This document shows positions 1 to 7,544 of a stretch of DNA of 10,902 nt, piece by piece (position 1 is the stretch's first letter; every line of letters begins with the position of its first letter). Below the pieces are notes generated by a model that saw only the letters and a list, made by a program, of their open reading frames with translations, ran no database searches and was not told the origin of the DNA. The DNA is from VGXO01 sp964614695 (GTDB lineage Bacteria; Planctomycetota; Phycisphaerae; Phycisphaerales; SM1A02), in the NCBI GenBank assembly GCA_964614695.1, contig CAZTMB010000099.1, positions 1 through 10,902 of the forward strand, written 5' to 3'. Made by a program: the position numbers and the translations under genes.

Positions 1-1
1 G

Positions 2-115
2 CCGTCGATCGGGCATGCGAGCGAGATCCGCGAGTCCTACCTCGACGCCGTGCGGACCGCCGACCGTGGCGACTTCACGGCGCTCGTCGAACTTCATGCC
101 CGATTTGTGCCATAG
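2..115 (+). CDS. Fic/DOC family protein, C-terminal end (5' truncated by window)
   Basis: Only the last 37 codons are inside the window, ending at TAG 113-115. The peptide contains RESYLDAVRTADRGDFTALV, which resembles the C-terminal helix of Fic/DOC proteins such as the 'mobile mystery protein B' group, where a 'Y..AL.AADRGD...L' pattern follows the Fic core. The catalytic HPFxxGNGR motif would lie upstream, outside the window, so activity (Fic proteins usually transfer AMP to target proteins) cannot be judged. The next gene starts 11 bases downstream on the same strand, so the two could share a transcript. The assignment rests on a short tail pattern only; another all-helical protein is possible. 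Confidence 0.6.
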   Translation, partial: PSIGHASEIRESYLDAVRTADRGDFTALVELHARFVP

Positions 116-126
116 AGAACTTCGCC

Positions 127-711
127 ATGCGTACGCCAGCCCTCATGCTCTGCTTGAAGTGCGGATACGACCTGGCCGCGACCGAGTCCGACCGATGCCC
201 GGAGTGCGGACGAGTGTTTGATCGCACACGGCCATCCACGTACCGAACGTGGCGGCGAGGGCCGCAGGGGCTGCTCGGACTTGGGTGCTCGATCGCGATC
301 GCTGCCGTGGCGGCCACCGGCTTCTGGTTCACCTTGAACTTCGACTACGCCGACGATCGTCACGCGGCGATGGCGGCGAACCTTTCGGTCGGCGTCGTCG
401 CGGCGCTCCTGGCGGCGGGACTCGCGGCGTGGAACCGATCCTGGTGGGGGAGGATTCCGCTGCTCTTCGTGGGTGCTCTGAGTGGTTGGGTGGGCCTGTT
501 CCTCGGCTCCGAGATGTACTACCGGGTGTGGCAGGCGATGCCCGATCCGCCGGACGAGGCGTTCGCGGACACCGCGCCGCTTGGAGTGCTCCTGGGCGGA
601 TGGCTCCCGGGCGGGCTCTTCGTCGCGGTCGCGTTCGTGGCATGCCTGCTTACGGTGTCCGCCATGCGCCGGACCTTGGAGCATCGGAACTCGCATCGCC
701 TACGGTCGTGA
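127..711 (+). CDS. Zinc-ribbon polytopic membrane protein, function unknown
   Basis: The 194-residue product opens with a zinc ribbon: Cys9-x2-Cys12 (CLKCGYDL) and Cys24-x2-Cys27 (CPEC). A basic stretch follows, then about four hydrophobic segments near residues 48-70, 85-102, 109-128 and 151-178, so it should be an inner-membrane protein with the ribbon probably on the cytoplasmic side. Small 'ribbon plus membrane helices' proteins are very common in Planctomycetota, especially Phycisphaerae, and most have no known role. No Shine-Dalgarno sequence precedes the ATG at 127; the in-frame ATG at 145 (Met7) would keep all four cysteines and is an equally plausible start. It follows the Fic-like tail by 11 bases and is separated by 82 bases from the ABC operon. 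I do not recognise a specific function. Confidence 0.75.
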   Translation: MRTPALMLCLKCGYDLAATESDRCPECGRVFDRTRPSTYRTWRRGPQGLLGLGCSIAIAAVAATGFWFTLNFDYADDRHAAMAANLSVGVVAALLAAGLAAWNRSWWGRIPLLFVGALSGWVGLFLGSEMYYRVWQAMPDPPDEAFADTAPLGVLLGGWLPGGLFVAVAFVACLLTVSAMRRTLEHRNSHRLRS

Positions 712-793
712 TCGCCCTCGTGCCGGCGAACTTGCATCTTGCGCCGGTTGGAGCGGCGATTCGGTTCGGGACCGGCGGTATCTTCCCACCCGA

Positions 794-2863
794 ATGCTGC
801 AGGCGGTCGCCAGACTCTGGCTCGGGCTCGTGCTCATCGCCGCGGCGTCCGCGACGCTGGTGCTGACCGATCGTTCGGGAAGCAGCGCGGGCGATGCGTT
901 CCGTGCGCCGACGGCGAGACGGATCGCGGTCATCCAGATCTCCTCGATCGACGCGATGAACGCGGGGCGCGACGGACTCCTCGAGTTCCTCGCCGACCGC
1001 GGCTACACCGCCGAGGCCGGCGCGACGATCGACCTCTTCAACGCCGAGGGCGACGTGGGGACGCTCGGGCAGATCTCCGCACAGGTCGCCGGCGCGTCGC
1101 CGCCCTACGACCTCGCGGTGACGCTCTCGACGGTGGCCACCCAGACGTTTCTTCGCGCGAACAAGCGAGGCGTGCCGCAGGTCTTCGGGCTCGTCACATC
1201 GCCGCCCGCGATCGGCGTGCCGCTTGGCGCCTGGGAGCCTGGCTCGACGCGACCTCCCGATGTCGCAGGCTTCGGCACGCTGCAGCCGGCGGAGCTTCTC
1301 TTCGAGGCGATGCTCGCCTGCGCTCCCGGCGTCAAGCGCGTCGGCACGGTGTGGAATCCCGCCGAGCCGAATGCCGAGGCATCGGTCAAGCTTGGACGCG
1401 AGGTCGGCGCGGCGCTCGGCCTCGAACTCGTCGAAGCGAACGGTGCGAATGTGAACGAGGTCGTGGCCGCGACCGACGTGGTGCTCTCGCGCGGCATCGA
1501 CTGCTTCTGGATCATGCCCGACACCAGCGCGATCGCCGCGGCGAAGCCGATCATCGAACGCTGCCGGCGGGCGAAGGTGCCGGTCGTCACCAACTTCCCG
1601 AACATGGCGGATCTCGGTGCCGCGATCAACTACGGCGCGGACTATCACGGCATGGGGATCGCGACCGGCACGATCGCCGACCTGGTGCTGTCGGGCCTGC
1701 CGCCGCGGGAGATTCCCGTCGAGAACTTCGTGCCCACCACGCTTTGGCTGAATCTCGGCGGCTTCGGCGAAGGTTGGTCGGCGGCCCCGTCCGTGACCGC
1801 CGAGGCCGAGCGGATCATCGCCGCCGACGGCGGCGTCGAGACCCGCGAGGTCGAGAAGTCCTTCACGCCGCCGGGCGCTGCCGCCATCGCCGCGGCGCGT
1901 CCGCGCACGGAGCCGATTGCCCGCGGGCGCGTGCCCGAGGTCGCGGCGCTCACCTTCGGGCGAACGCCGAACTTCGAGGAGTGTCACGCGGGCTTCCTCG
2001 CCGAACTGAAGCGGCTCGGATACGAGGACGGGCGCACCATTCGCCTGTCGCTTCGCGACGCGCAGCTCGATTCGGGCACGCTCAACACGATCGTCGCGGC
2101 GATCGAGTCGGAGCGGCCCGACGTGGTGGTGCCGTTCACGACGCCCGCGCTTCAGGCGACGCTGCGGCGGGTGAAGAGCCGGCCGATCGTCTTCGCCCTG
2201 GTCGCGTCGGGCGTTGCCGCGGGCGCTGGCGAGAGCGAGACGGTCCACCTGCCGAACGTCACGGGCGCCCAGACCACGATCAATGCCAAGGGCATGCGGG
2301 AGGTCCTCGCGCAGGTCGCGCCGAACGTGCGGACGGTCGGGACGGTCTTCGCACCGAGCGAGGCGAACAGCGTCCATCACCGGAATCTGCTCGTCTCCGA
2401 ACTGTCGGCCGCGGGGATCCGGGTGATCTCCGCGGCGGCGGACCGTCCGACCGAGATTCCCGAGGCGGCCGACAGCCTCGCCGCCCAAGGCGTCGAGATG
2501 ATCGTGCAGATCGCCGACAACGCATCGGCCGCGGGCTTCAACTCGATCGTTCGCAGCGCCGACCGAGCGAGCCTCCCGGTCTTCGCCTTCACCACGGCCG
2601 CCATGACCTCGGGGGCCACGCTGTCGGTCTCGCTCGACTACGCGGACATCGGGGCGCTCGCCGCTCGCATGCTCGATCGCGTGCTTCGCGGCGAGAGCCC
2701 CGGGGACATTCCCTTCGGTCCGCCGGAGCGCTCCGTGCTGCTCGTGAATCCGGCGCGGCTCGAGCGGTTTGGGATTGCGCTGCCGCCGGAACTCGCGGCG
2801 ATCGCGCGGTTCACCGACCAGTCGGGGCGGCTGACTCCCGAGAAGGCCCAGGCCTCGCCGTGA
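794..2863 (+). CDS. ABC transporter substrate-binding protein with two tandem PF04392-type domains
   Basis: The 689-residue product starts with a hydrophobic segment (about residues 8-24), either a signal peptide or an uncleaved anchor; there is no lipobox cysteine. Two copies of the ABC_sub_bind fold (PF04392, the TrpX-like group) follow: domain 1 about 43-325 and domain 2 about 380-665. Repeated landmarks include APGVKRVGTVWNP (177-189) against APNVRTVGTVFAP (509-521), and GLLEFLADRGY against GFLAELKRLGY. Domain 2 ends in LVNPARLERFGIALPPEL, typical of the family C-terminus; domain 1 lacks it. Members are normally a single domain of about 320 residues, so this is a fused duplication. The start at 794 is chosen because it places the hydrophobic segment at the N-terminus; the frame is open further upstream but that part reads like non-coding sequence overlapping the previous gene. 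No clear ribosome site is visible. The ligand is unknown; tryptophan or tyrosine is only the label of the family. Confidence 0.85.
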   Translation: MLQAVARLWLGLVLIAAASATLVLTDRSGSSAGDAFRAPTARRIAVIQISSIDAMNAGRDGLLEFLADRGYTAEAGATIDLFNAEGDVGTLGQISAQVAGASPPYDLAVTLSTVATQTFLRANKRGVPQVFGLVTSPPAIGVPLGAWEPGSTRPPDVAGFGTLQPAELLFEAMLACAPGVKRVGTVWNPAEPNAEASVKLGREVGAALGLELVEANGANVNEVVAATDVVLSRGIDCFWIMPDTSAIAAAKPIIERCRRAKVPVVTNFPNMADLGAAINYGADYHGMGIATGTIADLVLSGLPPREIPVENFVPTTLWLNLGGFGEGWSAAPSVTAEAERIIAADGGVETREVEKSFTPPGAAAIAAARPRTEPIARGRVPEVAALTFGRTPNFEECHAGFLAELKRLGYEDGRTIRLSLRDAQLDSGTLNTIVAAIESERPDVVVPFTTPALQATLRRVKSRPIVFALVASGVAAGAGESETVHLPNVTGAQTTINAKGMREVLAQVAPNVRTVGTVFAPSEANSVHHRNLLVSELSAAGIRVISAAADRPTEIPEAADSLAAQGVEMIVQIADNASAAGFNSIVRSADRASLPVFAFTTAAMTSGATLSVSLDYADIGALAARMLDRVLRGESPGDIPFGPPERSVLLVNPARLERFGIALPPELAAIARFTDQSGRLTPEKAQASP

Positions 2864-4026
2864 AGGTCGAACGCACGATCCGCGGCGAGTCGGTGCACCT
2901 GGCCTTCGAAGGCCGGATCGACTCGGCGTGGGCGGAGTCCGCTTCGAAGGAGCTGGAATCGGCGATCCGATCGGGCAAGCCGCGGATCGATCTCGACTTC
3001 GATCTGGTGACCTTCATCTCGTCGGTCGGAATCGGAATCCTCGTGCAGTCGTTCACGCGCTTCCGCGCGGTGGGCGGCGTGCTCGCGATCGTCACCGCGA
3101 GCGAGCCCGTGCGGGGCATGCTTCGGGTCGCGAAGCTCGAGTCGATGCTGATGGCGGCGGCCGAGCCGGCGATCGCTTCGACGGACTCCCACGCGATCGG
3201 TCGAGGGTGGACCGGCAAGGTGCGCTCGATCGGTGCGGGCGACGCGTTGGCGGCGGCTCGCTTCGTCGAGGCGGATGTGCTGCACGCGAGGCGGGATGTG
3301 CTTGCGATCGGACACTTCGCCCTCGCGGGCGATGTCGCGGGAGCGAGCGGGCACTTCGGCGAGGGTCTTGCGGCGGGCGGGACCGTCGCGGTGCAGCCCG
3401 CCGAGGCGCCGCGACCGGACTGCCTCGCCTCGAGCGATGCGGGTACCGTCTCGTTCATCGCGCGACAGGCGATCGTGGTCGAGGGATCGCCGTCGCTGCA
3501 CGGCGACTTCGAGCGGGCCAAGGACGAACCGGTGGCGGTGTCGGCGCTGGCCGCGGCCCTGGTCGCACGGGTCGGGGGTCCGATCGCGTTTGTGGCGATG
3601 GGCGAATGCGCCGGCGCCTACGGAGCCTGGGCGCGGACCTCGCCGGATGGCTGGCGATCGCCGCCGGCTGCGATGGACGACGCGGCCCTGCGATCGTCGC
3701 TTCGATTTGCCGGCGAGCCGATGCATCCGGGCGAATCGCTCGTCGTGGTGGGCGTGGCGGCAGGTGACGATCACGACGGCCTGGATCGGCGGGTGGCAGC
3801 GACGCTCGTCAAGTCGGGCGACCTCTCGCTGCACGCGCATGCGGCGGTGGCGTCGTATCGGCCGGTGCCGGCGACGACCGCCGAACTCGCCGCGGCCGGA
3901 AGATTGCTCGCGGAGCAGCCGATTCGGCTGGTCCTGCATGCGATGCGAGGTCCTGATGGCGTGGAGACCTGCTTCGAGCGAGGCGTGGTCTTCGTCTGGC
4001 GTCTCTCGAAGCGAGGCTCCGCATGA
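2860..4026 (+). CDS. STAS-domain protein with a large uncharacterised C-terminal region
   Basis: The start is GTG 2860, which overlaps the TGA of the binding-protein gene as GTGA, giving 388 residues. Residues 1-100 look like a STAS domain (anti-sigma-antagonist/MlaB fold): an opening beta strand with FEGRID, then IDLDF and FISSVGIGIL (52-61), the position of the D-S-[ST]-G phosphoserine loop of SpoIIAA/RsbV. Here the loop reads S-S-V-G: a serine is kept where RsbV is phosphorylated, but the preceding acid is lost. Residues about 110-388 are soluble, alanine/glycine-rich and include FVAMGECAGAYGAWARTSP; I recognise no domain there. It lies between binding protein and permease genes and overlaps both by 4 bases, so it is most likely a regulator or accessory subunit of this transporter, as MlaB is for the Mla transporter. 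That role is inference. No partner kinase or phosphatase is in the window. Confidence 0.7.
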   Translation: MKVERTIRGESVHLAFEGRIDSAWAESASKELESAIRSGKPRIDLDFDLVTFISSVGIGILVQSFTRFRAVGGVLAIVTASEPVRGMLRVAKLESMLMAAAEPAIASTDSHAIGRGWTGKVRSIGAGDALAAARFVEADVLHARRDVLAIGHFALAGDVAGASGHFGEGLAAGGTVAVQPAEAPRPDCLASSDAGTVSFIARQAIVVEGSPSLHGDFERAKDEPVAVSALAAALVARVGGPIAFVAMGECAGAYGAWARTSPDGWRSPPAAMDDAALRSSLRFAGEPMHPGESLVVVGVAAGDDHDGLDRRVAATLVKSGDLSLHAHAAVASYRPVPATTAELAAAGRLLAEQPIRLVLHAMRGPDGVETCFERGVVFVWRLSKRGSA

Positions 4027-4991
4027 GCCTGCTCTTCGCCACGCTCGCGATCGGGCTTGTCTTCGCGGTGCTCGCGTTGGGCATCTATCTCTCGTTCCGC
4101 GTCTACCGCATTCCCGACATCACCGCCGACGGCTCCTTCCCGCTGGGTGCGGCGATTGCGGCGAGGCTTCTCAAGGACGGGTTCGATCCGGTCACGGCGA
4201 CGCTCGCGGGCGCCGCGGGAGGCGCGCTCGCGGGGGTCGTCACCGGGTTCGTGCACGTGCGCTTCAAGGTGAACCCGATCCTCGCGGGCATCCTGACGAT
4301 GACCGCCCTCTACTCGGTGAATCTTCGGGTGATGGGGGCGAGCAACCTGCCAATCAACGCCTCCACGGTCTTCACGCCGTTCGAGCGCGGCGCCGAGCGG
4401 CTGCTTGGCGAGGAGATCATGCTGCTCGGCCGAGAGGTTCCGGCGGCGGACGTCGGGATGCTGGTGGCGTGTGCGCTGATCGCGGCGGTCGTGGCGATCG
4501 TGCTGGTCCTCTTTCTCAAGACCGAGCTCGGCGCCGCGATGCGGGCGACCGGCGACAACGCCCGCATGCTGCGGGCGCTCGGCACCAGCACCGACCGGAT
4601 GACCGTGTTGGGACTCGCGCTCTCGAACGCCCTGGTCGCGATCTCGGGAGCGCTCTTCGCGCAGATGCAGGCGTTCGCCGACGCGCAGATGGGCATCGGC
4701 GTGATCGTGCTCGGCCTCGCGAGCGTGATCCTCGGACAGACGCTCGTCGGAACGGTGCGGTCGATTCCGCTTGCGGTGATCGGCGCGGTGATGGGCGCGG
4801 TGCTCTTCCGGCTGCTCGTCGCGATCGCGATCCGCATGGGGCTCGATGCCAACGACCTGAAGCTGGTCACCGCGGTGGTGGTGCTGGCCGCCATCGTCGG
4901 GCCGGACTGGATCAAGGAGACCGGCCGCCGCCGGCTGGCTCGGATGAAGCCGTCCGCGCTCGGAGCAGGAGGCGCCGATGCTGCGGCTTGA
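4023..4991 (+). CDS. ABC transporter permease, TrpY/LivH-like (BPD_transp_2 type)
   Basis: The 322-residue inner-membrane permease starts at ATG 4023, overlapping the upstream TGA as ATGA. About eight to nine hydrophobic segments are visible, for example 3-25, 57-79, 84-104, 142-166, 194-215, 224-243, 249-271 and 281-295. ITADGSFPLGAA (33-44) and the cytoplasmic loop ELGAAMRATGDNARMLRALG (168-187) followed by TDRM are characteristic of the permeases paired with PF04392 binding proteins (KEGG-style 'putative tryptophan/tyrosine transport permease'). The ATGDN loop is where the ATPase should dock. SNALVAISGALFAQMQAFAD and MGIGVIVLGLASVILG are further family hallmarks. The length is normal or slightly long because of a short alanine-rich tail. 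Only one permease gene is present, so the transporter probably uses a homodimer. Confidence 0.9.
   Translation: MSLLFATLAIGLVFAVLALGIYLSFRVYRIPDITADGSFPLGAAIAARLLKDGFDPVTATLAGAAGGALAGVVTGFVHVRFKVNPILAGILTMTALYSVNLRVMGASNLPINASTVFTPFERGAERLLGEEIMLLGREVPAADVGMLVACALIAAVVAIVLVLFLKTELGAAMRATGDNARMLRALGTSTDRMTVLGLALSNALVAISGALFAQMQAFADAQMGIGVIVLGLASVILGQTLVGTVRSIPLAVIGAVMGAVLFRLLVAIAIRMGLDANDLKLVTAVVVLAAIVGPDWIKETGRRRLARMKPSALGAGGADAAA
4967..4972 (+). promoter_or_regulatory. Shine-Dalgarno sequence for the ABC ATPase gene
   Basis: AGGAGG lies 5 bases before ATG 4978, inside the 3' end of the permease gene. It fixes the ATPase start and lets ribosomes load independently despite the 14-base gene overlap. 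Confidence 0.8.
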
Positions 4992-5790
4992 GTCGGTGCG
5001 AAAGACCTTCAATCCCGGCACCGCCAACGAGGTGCGGGCGCTTGCGGGCGTCGACCTCGCACTCGAGCCCGGTTCGTTCACGGTGGTGATCGGAACCAAC
5101 GGCTCGGGCAAGAGCACGCTTCAGGGTGCGATCTCGGGAGCGTTCGAACTCGATGCGGGTCGCGTGCTCGTCGACGGCATCGACGTGACCGGCTGGGCGG
5201 AGCATCGGCGGGCGCATCTGGTGGGCCGGGTCTTTCAGGATCCCTTCGCGGGCACCGCGCCGGAGCTGACCGTCGCGGAGAACCTGGCGCTGGCGTCGAA
5301 GCGCGGCGGCACGCGGACGCTGGCGCCGCTGCTTCAGGGAGCGAAGCGGTCGCATTGGCGCGACCTCTTGGCGCAGATCGGGCTGGGCCTCGAGGACCGG
5401 CTCGACGATCCGATCGGACTGCTTTCCGGCGGGCAGCGGCAGTCGATCACGCTGCTGATGGCGACGCTCACGAATCCCAAGGTGCTTCTGCTCGACGAGC
5501 ACACCGCGGCGCTCGACCCGAGAAGCGCCGAGCTCGTGATCGGCCTGACGACGCGGCTCGTCGCCAAGTCGAGTTCGACGACGCTGATGGTGACCCACTC
5601 GATGCAGCAGGCGGCGACGCTTGGCGATCGGCTGATCGCGATGCATCGGGGCGGGGTGTATCTCGACGTCTCCGGTGCGGAGAAGCGGCAGTTGACCGAG
5701 CAGGAGCTGCTGGCCCTGTTCAGCCAGATGCGACGCGACGACCGCTTCGACATGGAGGCATGCGACCTGGTGCGGGCGCAGTATCGGTAA
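4978..5790 (+). CDS. ABC transporter ATP-binding protein (TrpZ-like)
   Basis: The 270-residue product is a complete nucleotide-binding subunit. Walker A is GTNGSGKST (39-47), the Q-loop is VFQDPF (Gln87), the signature is LSGGQRQS (149-156), Walker B is VLLLDEHTAALDP (169-181) and the switch histidine is His207 in VTHSMQQA. Histidine after the catalytic Glu174, in place of the more usual Pro or Ala, is normal for the ATPases that accompany PF04392 binding proteins. It should power import through the permease encoded just upstream, which it overlaps by 14 bases; a strong AGGAGG precedes the start. The binding protein, STAS protein, permease and ATPase make a complete importer with one extra subunit. 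A GC-rich stem-loop follows six bases after the stop. Confidence 0.93.
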   Translation: MLRLESVRKTFNPGTANEVRALAGVDLALEPGSFTVVIGTNGSGKSTLQGAISGAFELDAGRVLVDGIDVTGWAEHRRAHLVGRVFQDPFAGTAPELTVAENLALASKRGGTRTLAPLLQGAKRSHWRDLLAQIGLGLEDRLDDPIGLLSGGQRQSITLLMATLTNPKVLLLDEHTAALDPRSAELVIGLTTRLVAKSSSTTLMVTHSMQQAATLGDRLIAMHRGGVYLDVSGAEKRQLTEQELLALFSQMRRDDRFDMEACDLVRAQYR

Positions 5791-5795
5791 GGGGG

Positions 5796-5848
5796 GCGGC
5801 GACGCGAGCAAGGCGCTCGTCTGCCGGTGCCGGTCCGCGTGTCGCCGC
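5796..5848 (+). terminator. GC-rich stem-loop after the ABC operon (possible transcript end)
   Basis: Positions 5796-5806 pair with 5838-5848 (11 pairs, one of them G-U in RNA) around a 31-base loop. It begins six bases after the ATPase stop codon. No T-run follows, so it is not a classic intrinsic terminator; it may stabilise the mRNA end or mark a rho-dependent stop. Confidence 0.4.
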
Positions 5849-6090
5849 GCAAAGGCCCGAACGACGCCCGAAGCAGGAATCCGGTCGCGCGAACGGAGTG
5901 ATGATTCAAGGCCGGAGTCCGGCAAGGCGACGGCTTGCGATGCGGCAGGCGCGTCGCTTCCTGATCGCGAACACGGCAAAGCGACACAGATCGACGAATC
6001 CGTTGGAAAGGGCTTCGCGAAACGGCGTCGTCATGTTCACGGGGGCGTCGTGCCAGCGCGTGCGGCATGGCCGTTTCGGAACTCGTCAAG
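5849..6090. other. Intergenic stretch with no supported gene
   Basis: Between the stem-loop after the ABC operon and the fasciclin leader I see no convincing gene, RNA or repeat. Reading frames crossing it have composition typical of out-of-frame GC-rich DNA. It should contain the fasciclin promoter, but no good sigma-70 -35/-10 pair is visible. One in-frame ATG at 6033 would extend the fasciclin protein by 30 residues, but has no Shine-Dalgarno sequence. Confidence 0.5.
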
Positions 6091-6119
6091 CCTTGCATGG
6101 CAAGGACCTTAAGGAGGTC
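6091..6119 (+). promoter_or_regulatory. Fasciclin gene leader: strong ribosome site inside nested inverted repeats
   Basis: AAGGAGGT (6111-6118) lies just before GTG 6123 and fixes the start; it is the strongest ribosome site in the window. CCTTGC 6091-6096 pairs with GCAAGG 6100-6105 around a three-base loop, and GACC 6105-6108 pairs with GGTC 6116-6119, which would partly cover the ribosome site. The two hairpins share base 6105. Whether they fold in vivo is unknown. Confidence 0.6.
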
Positions 6120-6122
6120 ATC

Positions 6123-7103
6123 GTGATCGGTACGTCCCTCGTCCTCTCCTCGCTTCTCGTCGGCGGCGCCTTGGTCGCCAACGGACAGTCCACTCCGGCT
6201 GCGGCGCCGCAGGCGGCGCCGGCCCGTGGCAACACGATTCCGGCCACGGCCATCGCCGCCGGCAACTTCAACACGCTCGTCAAGGCGCTTCAGGCGGCGG
6301 AACTCGTCGAGGCGCTCTCCGCGGAGGGGCCGTTCACGGTCTTCGCACCGACCGACGAGGCGTTCGCGAAGGTGCCGGCCGCGACCCTCGAATCGCTGCT
6401 GAAGCCGGAGAATCGCGACCAGCTGGTCGCGGTGCTCACCTTCCATGTGGTCCCGGGTCGGGTCATGGCGGCGGACGCGGTGAAGCTTTCCAACGCCACC
6501 ACGCTCAACGGGCAGCGCTTCGACATCGCCGTCCGCGACGGCAAGGTGTTCGTCGGCGATGCACAGGTCGTCCGCACCGACATTCCCTGCAGCAACGGCG
6601 TCATCCACGTGATCGACGCGGTGATCCTCCCCGAACTGGCCCCGATTCCCGAGGTGGCCGCCGAGGCGGGTGACTTCACGACGCTTCTCGCCGCGGTCGA
6701 GGCCGCGGGGCTCGCTCCGGTGCTGCTCGGAAAGGGCCCGTTCACCGTCATGGCGCCCACCGATGCGGCGTTCGCGAAGCTCGAGGCGGGCACGGTCGAG
6801 AGTCTTCTCCTTCCCGAGAACCGTGCGAAGCTCGTCGAGATCCTCACCTACCACGTGATTCCAGGCCGCGTGTTCAGCGATGCGGTCGTGAAGCTCACCG
6901 AGGCGCCCACGGTGCTCGGCCGCCCGATTCCGATCGTCGTGAAGGACGGCGTGGTTCAGGCCGGCGGCGCTCGCGTGATCGCCACCGACATTCCCGCCTC
7001 CAACGGCGTGATCCATGTGATCGACACGGTGATGATGCCGCCGCCCGCGGCCGTCGAGGCGAAGCCGGCGACCCCGGCCAAGCCGGCTCGCCGCTCCTAT
7101 TGA
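6123..7103 (+). CDS. Exported protein with two fasciclin (FAS1) domains
   Basis: The 326-residue product starts at GTG 6123. Residues 1-22 are hydrophobic (LVLSSLLVGGALVA) and look like an export signal, though without the usual basic residues at the front. A proline/alanine linker follows, then FAS1 domain 1 (about 38-171) and domain 2 (about 176-307). Each domain shows the H1 motif (FTVFAPTDEAFA 71-82; FTVMAPTDAAFA 207-218), a Y/FHV[VI]PGRV segment and the H2 motif (SNGVIHVIDAVILP 158-171; SNGVIHVIDTVMMP 293-306). The domains are close to each other in sequence, pointing to duplication. The tail is rich in Pro, Ala, Lys and Arg. FAS1 proteins generally mediate adhesion or bind surface polymers; bacterial roles are mostly undefined. 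The gene appears monocistronic: 332 bases separate it from the ABC operon and a clear terminator follows 115 bases after the stop. Confidence 0.92.
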   Translation: MIGTSLVLSSLLVGGALVANGQSTPAAAPQAAPARGNTIPATAIAAGNFNTLVKALQAAELVEALSAEGPFTVFAPTDEAFAKVPAATLESLLKPENRDQLVAVLTFHVVPGRVMAADAVKLSNATTLNGQRFDIAVRDGKVFVGDAQVVRTDIPCSNGVIHVIDAVILPELAPIPEVAAEAGDFTTLLAAVEAAGLAPVLLGKGPFTVMAPTDAAFAKLEAGTVESLLLPENRAKLVEILTYHVIPGRVFSDAVVKLTEAPTVLGRPIPIVVKDGVVQAGGARVIATDIPASNGVIHVIDTVMMPPPAAVEAKPATPAKPARRSY

Positions 7104-7218
7104 GATCGGAGCGAGTCGACTTGCCGGTCGAGGCTTGACGGGCGCGAGACTCGCATTCGATGGAGATCTCAGGCGCCCGACAAGACACGGGTGTCGAGAA
7201 TCGACCAGTTCCACTCGG

Positions 7219-7247
7219 ACCGGCCCCGCTTCGGCGGGGCCGGTTTT
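7219..7247 (+). terminator. Rho-independent terminator with UUCG tetraloop
   Basis: A perfect 11-base-pair stem (7219-7229 with 7234-7244) is closed by a C(UUCG)G tetraloop and followed by a run of four T (7244-7247). It lies 115 bases after the fasciclin stop codon and should end that transcript. There is no T-run on the minus strand, so it looks one-directional. Confidence 0.9.
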
Positions 7248-7358
7248 CGTTCACGGCTCGAGTGATGGGGGCACGTGTTCTCGAAGCGGCGTGCCCTTGG
7301 CCGCGGGCGTCTTGCCGGCCTGCAGCGGCGCGGCTCGACGATTGCGCGGGGCGAAGCG

Positions 7359-7544
7359 TCAGGGGCGGCCGCTCCAGCCTCCGAGCAGACGCTCCAGATC
7401 CGATCCGCCCACCGCGCAGTCGCCGTCGAGATCCTCCGGGCAGGCGTCGCAGCGGCTGCAAGCGCCCCACGCCGCGAGGAGGAGCGCCAGATCCTGCGCG
7501 TCGACGGTGCAGTCGCCGTCGAGGTCGCCGATCGTCCCGCTCAT
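7359..7544 (-). CDS. Small protein or gene remnant with two dockerin-like calcium loops
   Basis: This 61-residue frame begins at ATG 7544 and consists almost only of two calcium-loop repeats: GDLDGDCTVDAQDLALLLAAWG and EDLDGDCAVGGSDLERLLGGWSG. The first loop has acids at positions 1, 3, 5, 9 and 12 (D-x-D-x-D...D..D); the second has Gly instead of Asp at position 9. Cysteines (DGDC, then CSRCDAC) lie between and within the loops. In planctomycetes such DLDGD..DLxxLLxxWG pairs normally form the extreme C-terminus of large secreted proteins. Here the frame closes at a stop about 63 bases upstream (near 7608), the extra codons reading RYLRANFARIPRWRM, and no ribosome site precedes the ATG. It may therefore be the surviving tail of a decayed gene rather than a functional small protein. 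The repeat identification is solid; expression is doubtful. Confidence 0.5.
   Translation of the reverse strand: MSGTIGDLDGDCTVDAQDLALLLAAWGACSRCDACPEDLDGDCAVGGSDLERLLGGWSGRP

Noticed and set aside
482..793. Upstream extension of the binding-protein frame to an ATG at 482
   Set aside because: The extra residues are Arg/Ser-rich and overlap the zinc-ribbon membrane protein in another frame; starting at 794 puts the hydrophobic signal segment at the N-terminus.
650..2488. Long minus-strand reading frame (612 codons) opposite the binding-protein gene
   Set aside because: Its translation is dominated by Arg, Gly, Asp and His in the pattern expected opposite a GC-rich gene; the plus-strand frame encodes a recognisable protein family.
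5849..6090. Possible promoter boxes (for example TTGGAA, GGAACT) before the fasciclin gene
   Set aside because: No pair with acceptable spacing and a matching -10 was found; ECF and sigma-54 patterns fit poorly.
6033..6122. Alternative ATG start for the fasciclin protein at 6033
   Set aside because: There is no ribosome site in front of it, whereas AAGGAGGT lies exactly placed for GTG 6123 and gives a hydrophobic N-terminus.
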